Source: Bacillota bacterium (lineage in GTDB: Bacteria > Bacillota > Clostridia > Lachnospirales > Lachnospiraceae). Taken from it: a stretch of DNA of 64,000 bases. Below, in pieces: positions 53,431 through 61,964 of this stretch; position 1 is the stretch's first letter; each line of letters opens with the position of its first letter. Location of the stretch: NCBI GenBank assembly GCA_023418475.1, contig JAEZZO010000030.1, positions 7,507-71,506 on the forward strand, read 5' to 3'. Under the pieces are notes generated by a model. The model was not told the origin of the DNA. It did no database searches and saw only the letters and a list, made by a program, of their open reading frames with translations. The translations under genes and the position numbers were made by a program.

Positions 53431-54312
53431 ATGAAATACAATACATTTTTCAAGAAAACTATTTATCTTTTACTTTCATCTATATTATTTACATTAATCA
53501 CCAGCTTAAACAATGCCGGTACTCCGGCAATTGCGGATGCATCAACTACAACAGGTACAACAAGTATGGAAATGCCTGTACAACATTTTGCTAGTGATTC
53601 TTCAATGATATCCAGTAATTCATCATCAGATAAAAAAGATGCATCTGATAAATATAATATAACAGTTTCTGAAAAAAATAATACATATTCTGTTAAAAAA
53701 GATACGTCTTCTGAAAAGAAGAATTTATCTTCCAAAAAAAAGAATGCGAAAAAGAAAAATGTAACTTCTGTAAAAAAGAAAGCGCTTGCAGCGTATGATA
53801 ATTTTCTGGCTGGAAAAATTAATGCGCAAGACCTAAAACATGAGATAAGTGATGGTGTTGTTACAATAAAAGATATTTCGTTGGAACCGGATTATAAAAC
53901 TTATTATACTTTATTCGATATGAATGGGGATGGAATACCGGAACTTCATCTGCGTCCTATCGTGGGTGGAAGTTATGTAATATTTACATATCGTAATGGA
54001 AAAGTTGTTTTATGGCATAATGGCCCTGATTATGAAGCTCCGCTAAATAACGGCGCAATCTTATACGAACGCAATGGTGCAGCTCCGACTCACACAAATT
54101 ATTACTATTTAGTTTTGGACTCCAATGGAAAAGAGGTCTCGAAGGTATCCTTCTCCAAATATCATAGTGTTGATGAAAGTACATTGACTGAAAGTACCAA
54201 ATATGATGTATTTATGCTGGAAGATAAAGAGGTATCTGAAAAGAAGTGGAACTCTAAAACCAAGGAATATCTTTCAAAGCCATCTGATTTAATTGTGTGG
54301 AATGAATTGTAA
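53431..54312 (+). CDS. Secreted Lys/Ser-rich protein of unknown function
   Basis: The 293-residue product has a signal peptide (cleavage near ADASTT, about residue 37), a low-complexity Ser/Lys linker (residues ~55-115, with SSSDKKDAS, SSEKKNLSSKKKNAKKK) and a C-terminal domain of about 175 residues. In the latter, TLFDMNGDGIPELHL resembles the FG-GAP/VCBS calcium-loop motif. The basic linker could bind wall polymers. CAGGAGG precedes the ATG. The family is not recognised. Confidence 0.7.
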   Translation: MKYNTFFKKTIYLLLSSILFTLITSLNNAGTPAIADASTTTGTTSMEMPVQHFASDSSMISSNSSSDKKDASDKYNITVSEKNNTYSVKKDTSSEKKNLSSKKKNAKKKNVTSVKKKALAAYDNFLAGKINAQDLKHEISDGVVTIKDISLEPDYKTYYTLFDMNGDGIPELHLRPIVGGSYVIFTYRNGKVVLWHNGPDYEAPLNNGAILYERNGAAPTHTNYYYLVLDSNGKEVSKVSFSKYHSVDESTLTESTKYDVFMLEDKEVSEKKWNSKTKEYLSKPSDLIVWNEL

Positions 54313-54357
54313 ATTACGAAGTGGTTAGTGGTCAGAAAAATAGAGGACGGGCTGCAA

Positions 54358-56148
54358 CTAAACCGGTATTAAAGGGAGAATTAATTGCATATGAGTTCCT
54401 TCGCTGGTAGAACTTTTTATATTTACGGAATAATTATCTCCATAAAATAAACGGATACGTCTTTTTATATTGTTTAAACCGATACTCCTTCGGTCAGAAG
54501 TCGATTTATCGAGTGTGATTTCAGAATGAAAAGCCTTAATCACCTCTTCGGGCATACCCTTACCGTTATCTATGATATCTATTATTAATAGCGTATTGTT
54601 TTCAATGGAAAGCCTTACGATAACATTACCATTTTTTGAAATATCATCTAGTCCGTGTAATACAGCATTTTCCACAATTGGTTGCAAGAGAAGGGGTAGT
54701 ATCTGATATTCGACCGGCAAAAAATTCTCTGGAATCTCGATCCTATAATCAATTCGATCTTCAAATCGAAGCTTTTGAATTTGTAAATAAACATGAATGT
54801 AATCGAGCTCCTTATCCAGGGTAGTTGATAAGGTCTCTGCATTTTCCAGAACATAACGCAGAGATTTACCCAGGAGCTGGATGGCACTGGAAACATGTAT
54901 ATTATTTTCTTCAATCGCCAGCATACGGATGGTCTCTAGTGTATTATAAATAAAATGGGGATTTATCTGACTGGCTAAAATTTTAAATTCCATTTGCTGC
55001 TGCTGATTTAGCATCTCTTTTTCAAGCAGCTGTGCCTCGTACATTTTAGCCTCCTTATTCTTTAGGTCCAGAACCATATGCTGTAAGTCAGTAAAAGTTT
55101 CAGATAATTCATCGTCTCCCCGAAGTGAATCAAGCATATAAAAATCGCCCTTGCTGGCGTTTTTCATAGCCCGTCTTAATGCCAGGATGCGGGAACTGAA
55201 AAAATTAGTGTAGAAAACAATTCCGACTAGCGGAATGATAATTGAGAGCAGAGTTATGGCAGCGCACAGGATAACTATATGGATAAATTTATCATTAGCA
55301 GCAAAATCAATGGTTGTAACATAAAGTATATCCTTTGACTGATAGACAGGCAGAGAAGAGATATAACCAAAAACTGTTTTACCTTTAAACTTTGCCAAAC
55401 CATTAAAAAGGAAATACCGTGATTTGTAATCAATCGGCATAGATTGGTGCTTTCCCTGCATGGAACGTGTAGTGCTGAAAAATATAGGTTCTGTATTGAG
55501 CGATATCGCTGTGTATAAGGAATTATTTTGAATTTTATTTTTTAAGAAATTATTGCTGATTGTAATAACTAAAATAGCAGAATAATTTGATCTTACCAAG
55601 GGAATAGAACGGACCAATAGTAATTCTGAGGAAGTGTTGCCAATGGTCCGGTCAAAAAAATTATATCCCCAGGAACTTCCGGATGGAACAGAAACCTTGG
55701 AAAATAATTTTTCTATTATTTCAGGTGTCGCGGTTTTAATATATTTGCCAACTGGAAGAGTTGGATTTGTGGTATATACTGATACTGAAGTCATGGAAGT
55801 AGTAGTATCCATATAGTTCTGAAAGCGGTCATAGTCATCTATGGCAGCCAAAGCATCTTCGGGATTGGTATAATATGTTGTTAGTATTTTATGGAGGGAT
55901 TTATCATCAAGTAGATCAGAGGATACATTAAAAAGATTAATCACACAATCCACTATTATGGATTTTACACGAATATTGTCTGATTCCAGTTGAGAACTGG
56001 TTTGTTCGTACAAAGCTTTTACAAAGTAAGAAGTTAATGCAATTCCGATAAATGAAACGGGTATGACAATTAATGGGATTAAGATAAAATACATCTGCAT
56101 TCTGACTTTTATCCGTAATAAAGCATGTGGTTTCTTGCATGGTTTCAT
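54358..56148 (-). CDS. YesM-type sensor histidine kinase
   Basis: The 596-residue protein has two membrane segments (about residues 18-40 and 285-310) with an extracellular sensor between, a HAMP domain and the phospho-acceptor SQINPHFIYNTLETIRML, followed by VENAVLHG and DNGKGMPEE in the ATPase. The frame opens at 56202, inside the regulator gene; AAGGAGC supports ATG 56148. It lies 40 bp after the response regulator on the same strand, and the pair is divergent from the second sugar importer. Confidence 0.92.
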   Translation of the reverse strand: MKPCKKPHALLRIKVRMQMYFILIPLIVIPVSFIGIALTSYFVKALYEQTSSQLESDNIRVKSIIVDCVINLFNVSSDLLDDKSLHKILTTYYTNPEDALAAIDDYDRFQNYMDTTTSMTSVSVYTTNPTLPVGKYIKTATPEIIEKLFSKVSVPSGSSWGYNFFDRTIGNTSSELLLVRSIPLVRSNYSAILVITISNNFLKNKIQNNSLYTAISLNTEPIFFSTTRSMQGKHQSMPIDYKSRYFLFNGLAKFKGKTVFGYISSLPVYQSKDILYVTTIDFAANDKFIHIVILCAAITLLSIIIPLVGIVFYTNFFSSRILALRRAMKNASKGDFYMLDSLRGDDELSETFTDLQHMVLDLKNKEAKMYEAQLLEKEMLNQQQQMEFKILASQINPHFIYNTLETIRMLAIEENNIHVSSAIQLLGKSLRYVLENAETLSTTLDKELDYIHVYLQIQKLRFEDRIDYRIEIPENFLPVEYQILPLLLQPIVENAVLHGLDDISKNGNVIVRLSIENNTLLIIDIIDNGKGMPEEVIKAFHSEITLDKSTSDRRSIGLNNIKRRIRLFYGDNYSVNIKSSTSEGTHMQLILPLIPV

Positions 56149-56188
56149 ATCTGCTCCTTGTAACAAAAGTCTTTTATATTTAAGATCT

Positions 56189-57766
56189 TTATGATACATC
56201 ATCAGGGATTATATACTGTTTGCGGTATTCTGCCGGGGTGATTCCGGTATTTTTTTTAAACTTCATAAAAAAATAGTCTGTATTCTGATATCCAACTTTT
56301 TCAGCAATTTCATAAATTTTTAAGGACCTCTTCAATAATAATTCTTTTGAATTTTCTATTCTTACCTTGTCAACATAGGAATTGAAACTCTCGCCCATCT
56401 TCAAATTAAAGATTTTCCCAAGATAGGAGCTGTTGTATCCGAAAAGCGAAGCTATATTATCTAATCTTATATTTTCCATATAATTGTGCTGTATATAATA
56501 TAGAATATCATCAATAACACTATTCCGTGAAAAATTACCAATGGAACTCATAATGACTTCAAATTGTTCGGTGAAAAATAGAAAAATCTCATGCAGATAA
56601 TTTTTCGTCTGAATAAAATCAATGATTTGAGTATTGGTAGGTATGGTTAATTTCTGAGCGGAGTATAGATTGTTTAATTTATCTTTCATTTCAATAAATA
56701 AATCAGTTAAAAATAATTTGATATCATGAATGCTGTCTTGTGCATTATACAATTTAATCTCAAGATTATGGAGGGTATCAGCGACCGCTTTCCGATGAAA
56801 GGATTGGATATAAGCAGTCAGATTGGCACAATAATCTAATAACAACTCATGGGTCATATAATAGGTATTTCGAGTGCTTTCCGGAAGCTGTTTATAACCG
56901 ATGGTATGCTGGTTGATTTCACAAAAAAACCGGCGCTGCAGCAGAAGATAAGAGTCATGATAGGAGATATGGATCTCCTTGGGGGTCGATACAGTACGTC
57001 CATAAGCAATAAAAAGGGAATCGAGGGGAGAACCTTTTTGTGGCTTTAATTCCTGTTCAAAACGGTTTAAAAATTCATTGAATTTTCGAATCGCAAATTC
57101 CCCTTTTAGAATAATTACTTCATTATTTCCCGCATTAACACTATGAAAAGAGCTGTTATCCTGATTTGTCACTTTCAATAATTCGGAAAAATGATATGTG
57201 ATATCAGCAATATTTCGGCTGTATTTTTCATAAATTAAAACCTGATAAATAGAGGAAGTCAAATGCAAATCGTAATAATTTATGTTTGCAAAATCAGCTG
57301 TACCGTGAAGCAGATCCAATAAAATAGTATTTTCAGCTTTTTCTTTATAATGGCTGATGGTTAAGCGATGTAACGTTTCCTCCTTAATTTGTTCAGAAAG
57401 GGAGGATAAAGCAGTCTTTAGCTCATTCACATCAATTGGTTTTGTTAAGTAATATTTTACATCATATTGAATCGCTTCCTGAGCATATTTGAAATCAGAA
57501 TAACCACTTAAAATAATAACTTTCCCTTTGTATTTATCAGAACGTACTCTGTTTAAAACCTCTAATCCATCCATCCCGGGCATTTTAATATCTAATAAAA
57601 CGATATCAGGGTTATTCTCATTTATGTAAGCAAGGGCTTGAACGCCATTGGAAACCTCGCCGGTTATTTTGAAACCCAAAAGTTCCCAATCTATTATTTT
57701 TTTTAAACCTCTTCTGATAATAGCCTCGTCATCAGCAATTAAAACGGTATACATAATGAAGCACAT
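56189..57766 (-). CDS. YesN-type response regulator with AraC DNA-binding domain
   Basis: The 525-residue protein has a receiver domain (MYTVLIADDE, Asp59 in IVLLDIKMPGMDG, Lys in YYLTKPID), a long middle part of ~280 residues as in YesN proteins, and a C-terminal AraC helix-turn-helix (LDNIASLFGYNSSYLGKIF; IYEIAEKVGYQNTDYFFMKF). Two starts are possible: ATG 57766 with AAAGG very close, or ATG 57754, which matches the usual family N-terminus. It should activate the divergent importer operon at 58050. Confidence 0.92.
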   Translation of the reverse strand: MCFIMYTVLIADDEAIIRRGLKKIIDWELLGFKITGEVSNGVQALAYINENNPDIVLLDIKMPGMDGLEVLNRVRSDKYKGKVIILSGYSDFKYAQEAIQYDVKYYLTKPIDVNELKTALSSLSEQIKEETLHRLTISHYKEKAENTILLDLLHGTADFANINYYDLHLTSSIYQVLIYEKYSRNIADITYHFSELLKVTNQDNSSFHSVNAGNNEVIILKGEFAIRKFNEFLNRFEQELKPQKGSPLDSLFIAYGRTVSTPKEIHISYHDSYLLLQRRFFCEINQHTIGYKQLPESTRNTYYMTHELLLDYCANLTAYIQSFHRKAVADTLHNLEIKLYNAQDSIHDIKLFLTDLFIEMKDKLNNLYSAQKLTIPTNTQIIDFIQTKNYLHEIFLFFTEQFEVIMSSIGNFSRNSVIDDILYYIQHNYMENIRLDNIASLFGYNSSYLGKIFNLKMGESFNSYVDKVRIENSKELLLKRSLKIYEIAEKVGYQNTDYFFMKFKKNTGITPAEYRKQYIIPDDVS

Positions 57767-57909
57767 CTGCCTTTCGCATATTAGGTAAATATAACTTATT
57801 AGAACTCATTTACTATTAATAACTAATATTAACAGTATACTCAGCAATTGTCCACCGTAAAAATTCTTACTAATTACTTTAATTTTTAGAGAAATTGGTA
57901 AGTTAGTAT

Positions 57910-57929
57910 GCATTTATTAAGGTAAATGC
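57910..57929. promoter_or_regulatory. Inverted repeat in the divergent promoter region
   Basis: GCATTTA and TAAATGC separated by 6 bp, between the response regulator and the importer operon; a possible regulator site. Confidence 0.4.
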
Positions 57930-58049
57930 TAGGATATTTTGGGTGGAAGGAATGCAGATGGAATGATAAAATCATTGTAAATCAATAGCATAGACATCAA
58001 ACATAACAGACAGAATTATGATAACGATGTCTATAAGAGGAGGAGACAG

Positions 58050-58985
58050 ATGTCAGTGTCAGCATCAAAGAACGTCAGAAATGGACATTCAAAACGTGGG
58101 AAGCAATTATTTTTATTAACTCTTCCCTTTCTCGTATTAGTATTTGCATTTTCTTATTTTCCCTTACATGGTTGGATCTATGCTTTTTATGACTATAAAG
58201 CACCTTTAAAATTATTCCAGACGGAGTTTGTTGGACTGAAATGGTTTAAACTTTTATTTTCAAATAAAATGCAGCTTGAGAAACTGTGGCAGGTAATGCA
58301 AAATACCTTTGCAATGAGCACAATCGGGATAGCAACTTCGTTTTTGCCGGTCCTGTTTGCAGTATTTCTGAATGAAATCAAGTGTGCACCCTTTAAGAAA
58401 ATTGTGCAGACCTTAACAACCATACCAAATTTTATCAGCTGGGTTCTAGTTTATTCGATTGCTTTTAATATATTATCTAATTCGGGACTGGTTAATACAC
58501 TATTGCAGGAGTGGGGCATTACGAATAACGTGATCAATTTTCTGGATAGTGATAAGCATACCTATTTCGCCATGTGGCTATGGGGTACCTGGAAGGGATT
58601 GGGCTGGGGAGCAATCATGTACCTGGCAGCGATTGCGGGTATCGACCAGGAATTATACGAGGCAGCGAAGTCAGATGGTGCCAACCGCTTTGTACTGATG
58701 AAATATATAACCATACCGGAATTAATGCCGACTTTTTTCGTATTGCTTATGCTTAGTGTGGCTAATTTTATTAATAATGGTATGGATCAATACTATGTTT
58801 TTCAAAATGCGTTTAATAAAGAACATATACAGGTCCTTGATCTGTATGTTTATAATATCGGTATGTCTGGAAGCAGCCTATCCCTGGCAACAGCGATAAG
58901 TATGATGAAAAGTATCGTCAGCGTAACATTATTAATTTTTGTAAATTTTGTATCAAAAAAAACCCGGGGACAGTCAATCATATAA
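58050..58985 (+). CDS. Sugar ABC transporter permease, LplB type
   Basis: The 311-residue permease has six segments and the EAA loop YEAAKSDGANRFVLMKYITIP. FLLTLPFLVLVFAFSYFPL is the first segment. AGGAGGAG precedes the ATG. It starts the second importer operon: permease, permease, binding protein, GH2. Confidence 0.92.
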   Translation: MSVSASKNVRNGHSKRGKQLFLLTLPFLVLVFAFSYFPLHGWIYAFYDYKAPLKLFQTEFVGLKWFKLLFSNKMQLEKLWQVMQNTFAMSTIGIATSFLPVLFAVFLNEIKCAPFKKIVQTLTTIPNFISWVLVYSIAFNILSNSGLVNTLLQEWGITNNVINFLDSDKHTYFAMWLWGTWKGLGWGAIMYLAAIAGIDQELYEAAKSDGANRFVLMKYITIPELMPTFFVLLMLSVANFINNGMDQYYVFQNAFNKEHIQVLDLYVYNIGMSGSSLSLATAISMMKSIVSVTLLIFVNFVSKKTRGQSII

Positions 58986-58999
58986 AATGGGAGTCTATA

Positions 59000-59923
59000 A
59001 TGAAAATTATTAAAAAATTAAAACGAAAAAATTATACAGGACAGGATCTAGTGTTTAACATCTTCAACTATACTTTTTTTACTTTATTTACGATAGCATG
59101 TTTTTATCCATTCTACTATCTTATCATTAATTCAATAAGTGCAAATGATTTAAGTGCAAATGGTTTGATCCGATTCCTTCCAAAGAGCATTCATTTTGAG
59201 AACTATATTCAGGTGATTAAGCTGAAAGGACTTTCTAGAGCAGCATTGATTTCACTGGGAAGAACATTCATTGGAACTGCCTGTACGGTTATGAGTTCCG
59301 CCTTTCTTGGATATTTGTTCTCTCAGGAGGATATGTGGAAGAGAAAATTATGGTATCGGCTTGTCGTAGTAACCATGTATTTTAATGCCGGCTTGATACC
59401 GATGTATCTGACAATGAAAAATCTTCATCTGACAGATAACTTCCTGGTATATATCATACCTGTCATTGTACAGCCCTTTAATATCATACTTGTTAAGACT
59501 TACATAGAATCAACACCGGTATCCCTGCAAGAGGCTGCAGAAATTGACGGAGCCGGGATATTAACAGTATTCTCCAGAATTATATTTCCTGTTTCAAAAC
59601 CAATCCTTGCAACAATAACTATCTTTTCTGCGGTGGGGCAATGGAATTCCTTTGGAGATACCCTGATCTATATCACAAACCAAAAGCTCTACTCCCTGCA
59701 ATATCTGCTATACGTATATATTAACCAGGCCAATTCTTTAGCACAGCTGGTTAAGACAAATAACAGCGCAAGCGTAAATGTTCAGTCGTTAATCACACAA
59801 CAGACGCCGACCTCTATCAGAATGACGGTTTCAATAATCGTAGTACTGCCGATATTATTTATTTATCCTATATTCCAGCGGTATTTTATTAAGGGAATTA
59901 TGATGGGATCTATTAAGGGATAA
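59000..59923 (+). CDS. Sugar ABC transporter permease, YtcP type
   Basis: The 307-residue partner has the EAA loop QEAAEIDGAGILTVFSRIIFP and ends RYFIKGIMMGSIKG, the YtcP hallmark. It starts 14 bp after the LplB stop with GGGAG upstream. As in the first importer, no ATPase gene is in the operon. Confidence 0.92.
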   Translation: MKIIKKLKRKNYTGQDLVFNIFNYTFFTLFTIACFYPFYYLIINSISANDLSANGLIRFLPKSIHFENYIQVIKLKGLSRAALISLGRTFIGTACTVMSSAFLGYLFSQEDMWKRKLWYRLVVVTMYFNAGLIPMYLTMKNLHLTDNFLVYIIPVIVQPFNIILVKTYIESTPVSLQEAAEIDGAGILTVFSRIIFPVSKPILATITIFSAVGQWNSFGDTLIYITNQKLYSLQYLLYVYINQANSLAQLVKTNNSASVNVQSLITQQTPTSIRMTVSIIVVLPILFIYPIFQRYFIKGIMMGSIKG

Positions 59924-59968
59924 TAAATTTATTTTATTATAAAATATATTCTATTTAGGAGGGAAAAA

Positions 59969-61741
59969 ATGAAGAAAAAAATGATTAGTGTACTTTTGTG
60001 TCTGGGGATGGTGATATCACTGTTATCCGGATGCGCGGGGAAAAAAGAGGGAACCGATCCGGTTAAGACAAATACGGATGCCAAAACTGCAAACGAAGGT
60101 TCTGCTTCTAATAACGGGAATGAAAAATATAAAGATTTCATTACAGTTGATGTATTTGATTCTCTGGCAAATTATCAGGGTATTCAGACAGGGTGGTTTG
60201 GAAAAATTATCAAAGACAAATTCAATATGGAGCTAAATATTATTTCCCCTAATGTGGCAGGGGGCGGAGAAACCTTGTATCAGACGCGAAGCGCCGCAGG
60301 TAATCTTGGTGATTTGATTATTTATCCTATGTGGGAAGGAAAACTACAGGATTTGGTTGATGCAAAATTGATAGTTGATATGACAGATATGATGAAGGGA
60401 GAAAAAAATCTGCAGAAATATAAGGAAGCAATCGAATTCTCCAATCAGAATAACTGTAAGACTACAGGGACCTGGGGAATCCCGTCTGAAGTTTCAGAAA
60501 ATCCGGCTACTCAGCCGTTAGGGGGTACCACCTTGAATTTTGGTACTTACTTAAGATGGGATTTATATTCGCAGTTGGGTTATCCCCAGATGAATACCAT
60601 GGAAGATTTGCTTCCTGTCATGAAACAAATGCAGGATATGAAGGTACTTAGTGACTCCGGTAAAAAAACATATGCTTTTTCCTTTTTTAAAGACTGGGAT
60701 AGTGCATTTATGAATATAGCTACACAGATACCTTCTTACTATGGATATGCGAATACCGGATTTTTGTGGCAAAAAGCAGACGATTCCTCAGAAACACAAA
60801 GTACACTCGATGATAATTCCTTATATATCAGAGGACTTAAATTCTTCTACCAGGCCAATCAGATGGGACTTGTCGATCCGGACTCAACAACCCAGAGCTA
60901 TGACACCGTTTATAACAAATACGTGGATGGCGCTATTTTATGGTCTCCCTGGCCATGGCTGTCAGCCGGTTATAATTCCGATAAACATAAAAAAGAAGGG
61001 AAACTGTTTGATACGGCAGCAATTAAGGATTTTAAATTGTATACCTGGGGATGCTATTCCAAAGGCAATCCGGGTGTAGCTATGATGATAGGCAGTAAGG
61101 CAAAGGACAAAGAAAGATTAATGGATTTTATTGACTGGTATTATTCACCGGAAGCGATTACCTTAATCACGACCGGAGAAGAAGAGGTTACCTGGAATAT
61201 GACCGATAACCAGCCACAGTTAACAGATTTGGGTTATCAGTGTATGACGGATCCGGCAAATACGGATATGCCTCAGGAAGTGGGCGGTGGTAAATATAAG
61301 GATGGTATGACACAGTTAAATTATAAGACGATATCTGCCGGTGAAAAAAATCCAGAGACAGGCTTTCCTTATGATTATAATTTATGGGATTCCTATACGC
61401 AAAAGAGCCTTACCGATATCGAAAAGGATTGGCAGACCCATATGGATGCAAAGAATGCAGTAGATTATTTTACAAAAAACAATCAGATTGTGGTTTCACC
61501 GGGAAGCGGTTTTTCCACTCCGGCAGAAGAGACAGATATTACCACTATTAGAAATCAGATTAAGGAAGTAATAAAGGAGTATTCCTGGAAGGCTGTATTT
61601 TCCAAAAGCGAGGAAGAATTTAATCAGTCTGTGAAGGATATGAAGGAAACGGCACTGGGTCTTGGCTATGATAAGATACTGGAATTAGACAAGGCAAATG
61701 CAGAAGCTCTAAAAAAGGCCAGAGAAGCAGTTGTAAAATAA
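59969..61741 (+). CDS. Sugar ABC transporter lipoprotein binding protein
   Basis: The 590-residue lipoprotein (MKKKMISVLL, lipobox LLSGC with Cys22) is followed by a Gly/Lys/Thr linker and a large solute-binding domain with YPMWEGKLQDLVDAKLIVDM and GNPGVAMMIGSKAKDKERLM. Size and pattern fit the LipO-like oligosaccharide binders. AGGAGGG precedes the ATG. A GH2 enzyme follows, so the ligand is probably a beta-linked galacto- or glucuronoside, though this is inference. Confidence 0.9.
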   Translation: MKKKMISVLLCLGMVISLLSGCAGKKEGTDPVKTNTDAKTANEGSASNNGNEKYKDFITVDVFDSLANYQGIQTGWFGKIIKDKFNMELNIISPNVAGGGETLYQTRSAAGNLGDLIIYPMWEGKLQDLVDAKLIVDMTDMMKGEKNLQKYKEAIEFSNQNNCKTTGTWGIPSEVSENPATQPLGGTTLNFGTYLRWDLYSQLGYPQMNTMEDLLPVMKQMQDMKVLSDSGKKTYAFSFFKDWDSAFMNIATQIPSYYGYANTGFLWQKADDSSETQSTLDDNSLYIRGLKFFYQANQMGLVDPDSTTQSYDTVYNKYVDGAILWSPWPWLSAGYNSDKHKKEGKLFDTAAIKDFKLYTWGCYSKGNPGVAMMIGSKAKDKERLMDFIDWYYSPEAITLITTGEEEVTWNMTDNQPQLTDLGYQCMTDPANTDMPQEVGGGKYKDGMTQLNYKTISAGEKNPETGFPYDYNLWDSYTQKSLTDIEKDWQTHMDAKNAVDYFTKNNQIVVSPGSGFSTPAEETDITTIRNQIKEVIKEYSWKAVFSKSEEEFNQSVKDMKETALGLGYDKILELDKANAEALKKAREAVVK

Positions 61742-61784
61742 ATACAAATCATGACTGGCATGCTCCTCGTTATGAAATAAAAGA

Positions 61785-61834
61785 TAATGGACTTTACAGG
61801 AAATATTTGTTTCTTTTTCTTGTAAAGTCCATTA
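61785..61834. repeat. Perfect inverted repeat between the binding protein and GH2 genes
   Basis: TAATGGACTTTACA (61785-61798) pairs exactly with 61821-61834. There is no U-run after it, so it may stabilise or process the transcript between the two genes rather than end it. Confidence 0.6.
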
Positions 61835-61964
61835 CAATATAAAGAAGAGATTACATTGAGCAAGAGAAACTGTGAAACTTAGAAGCTGGTATCAAAGGAT
61901 GATTAATTATTAAGAGGATGTTCCTTAATTACGTTAACAAATGAGAGGGAGGAAGAAAGACAGA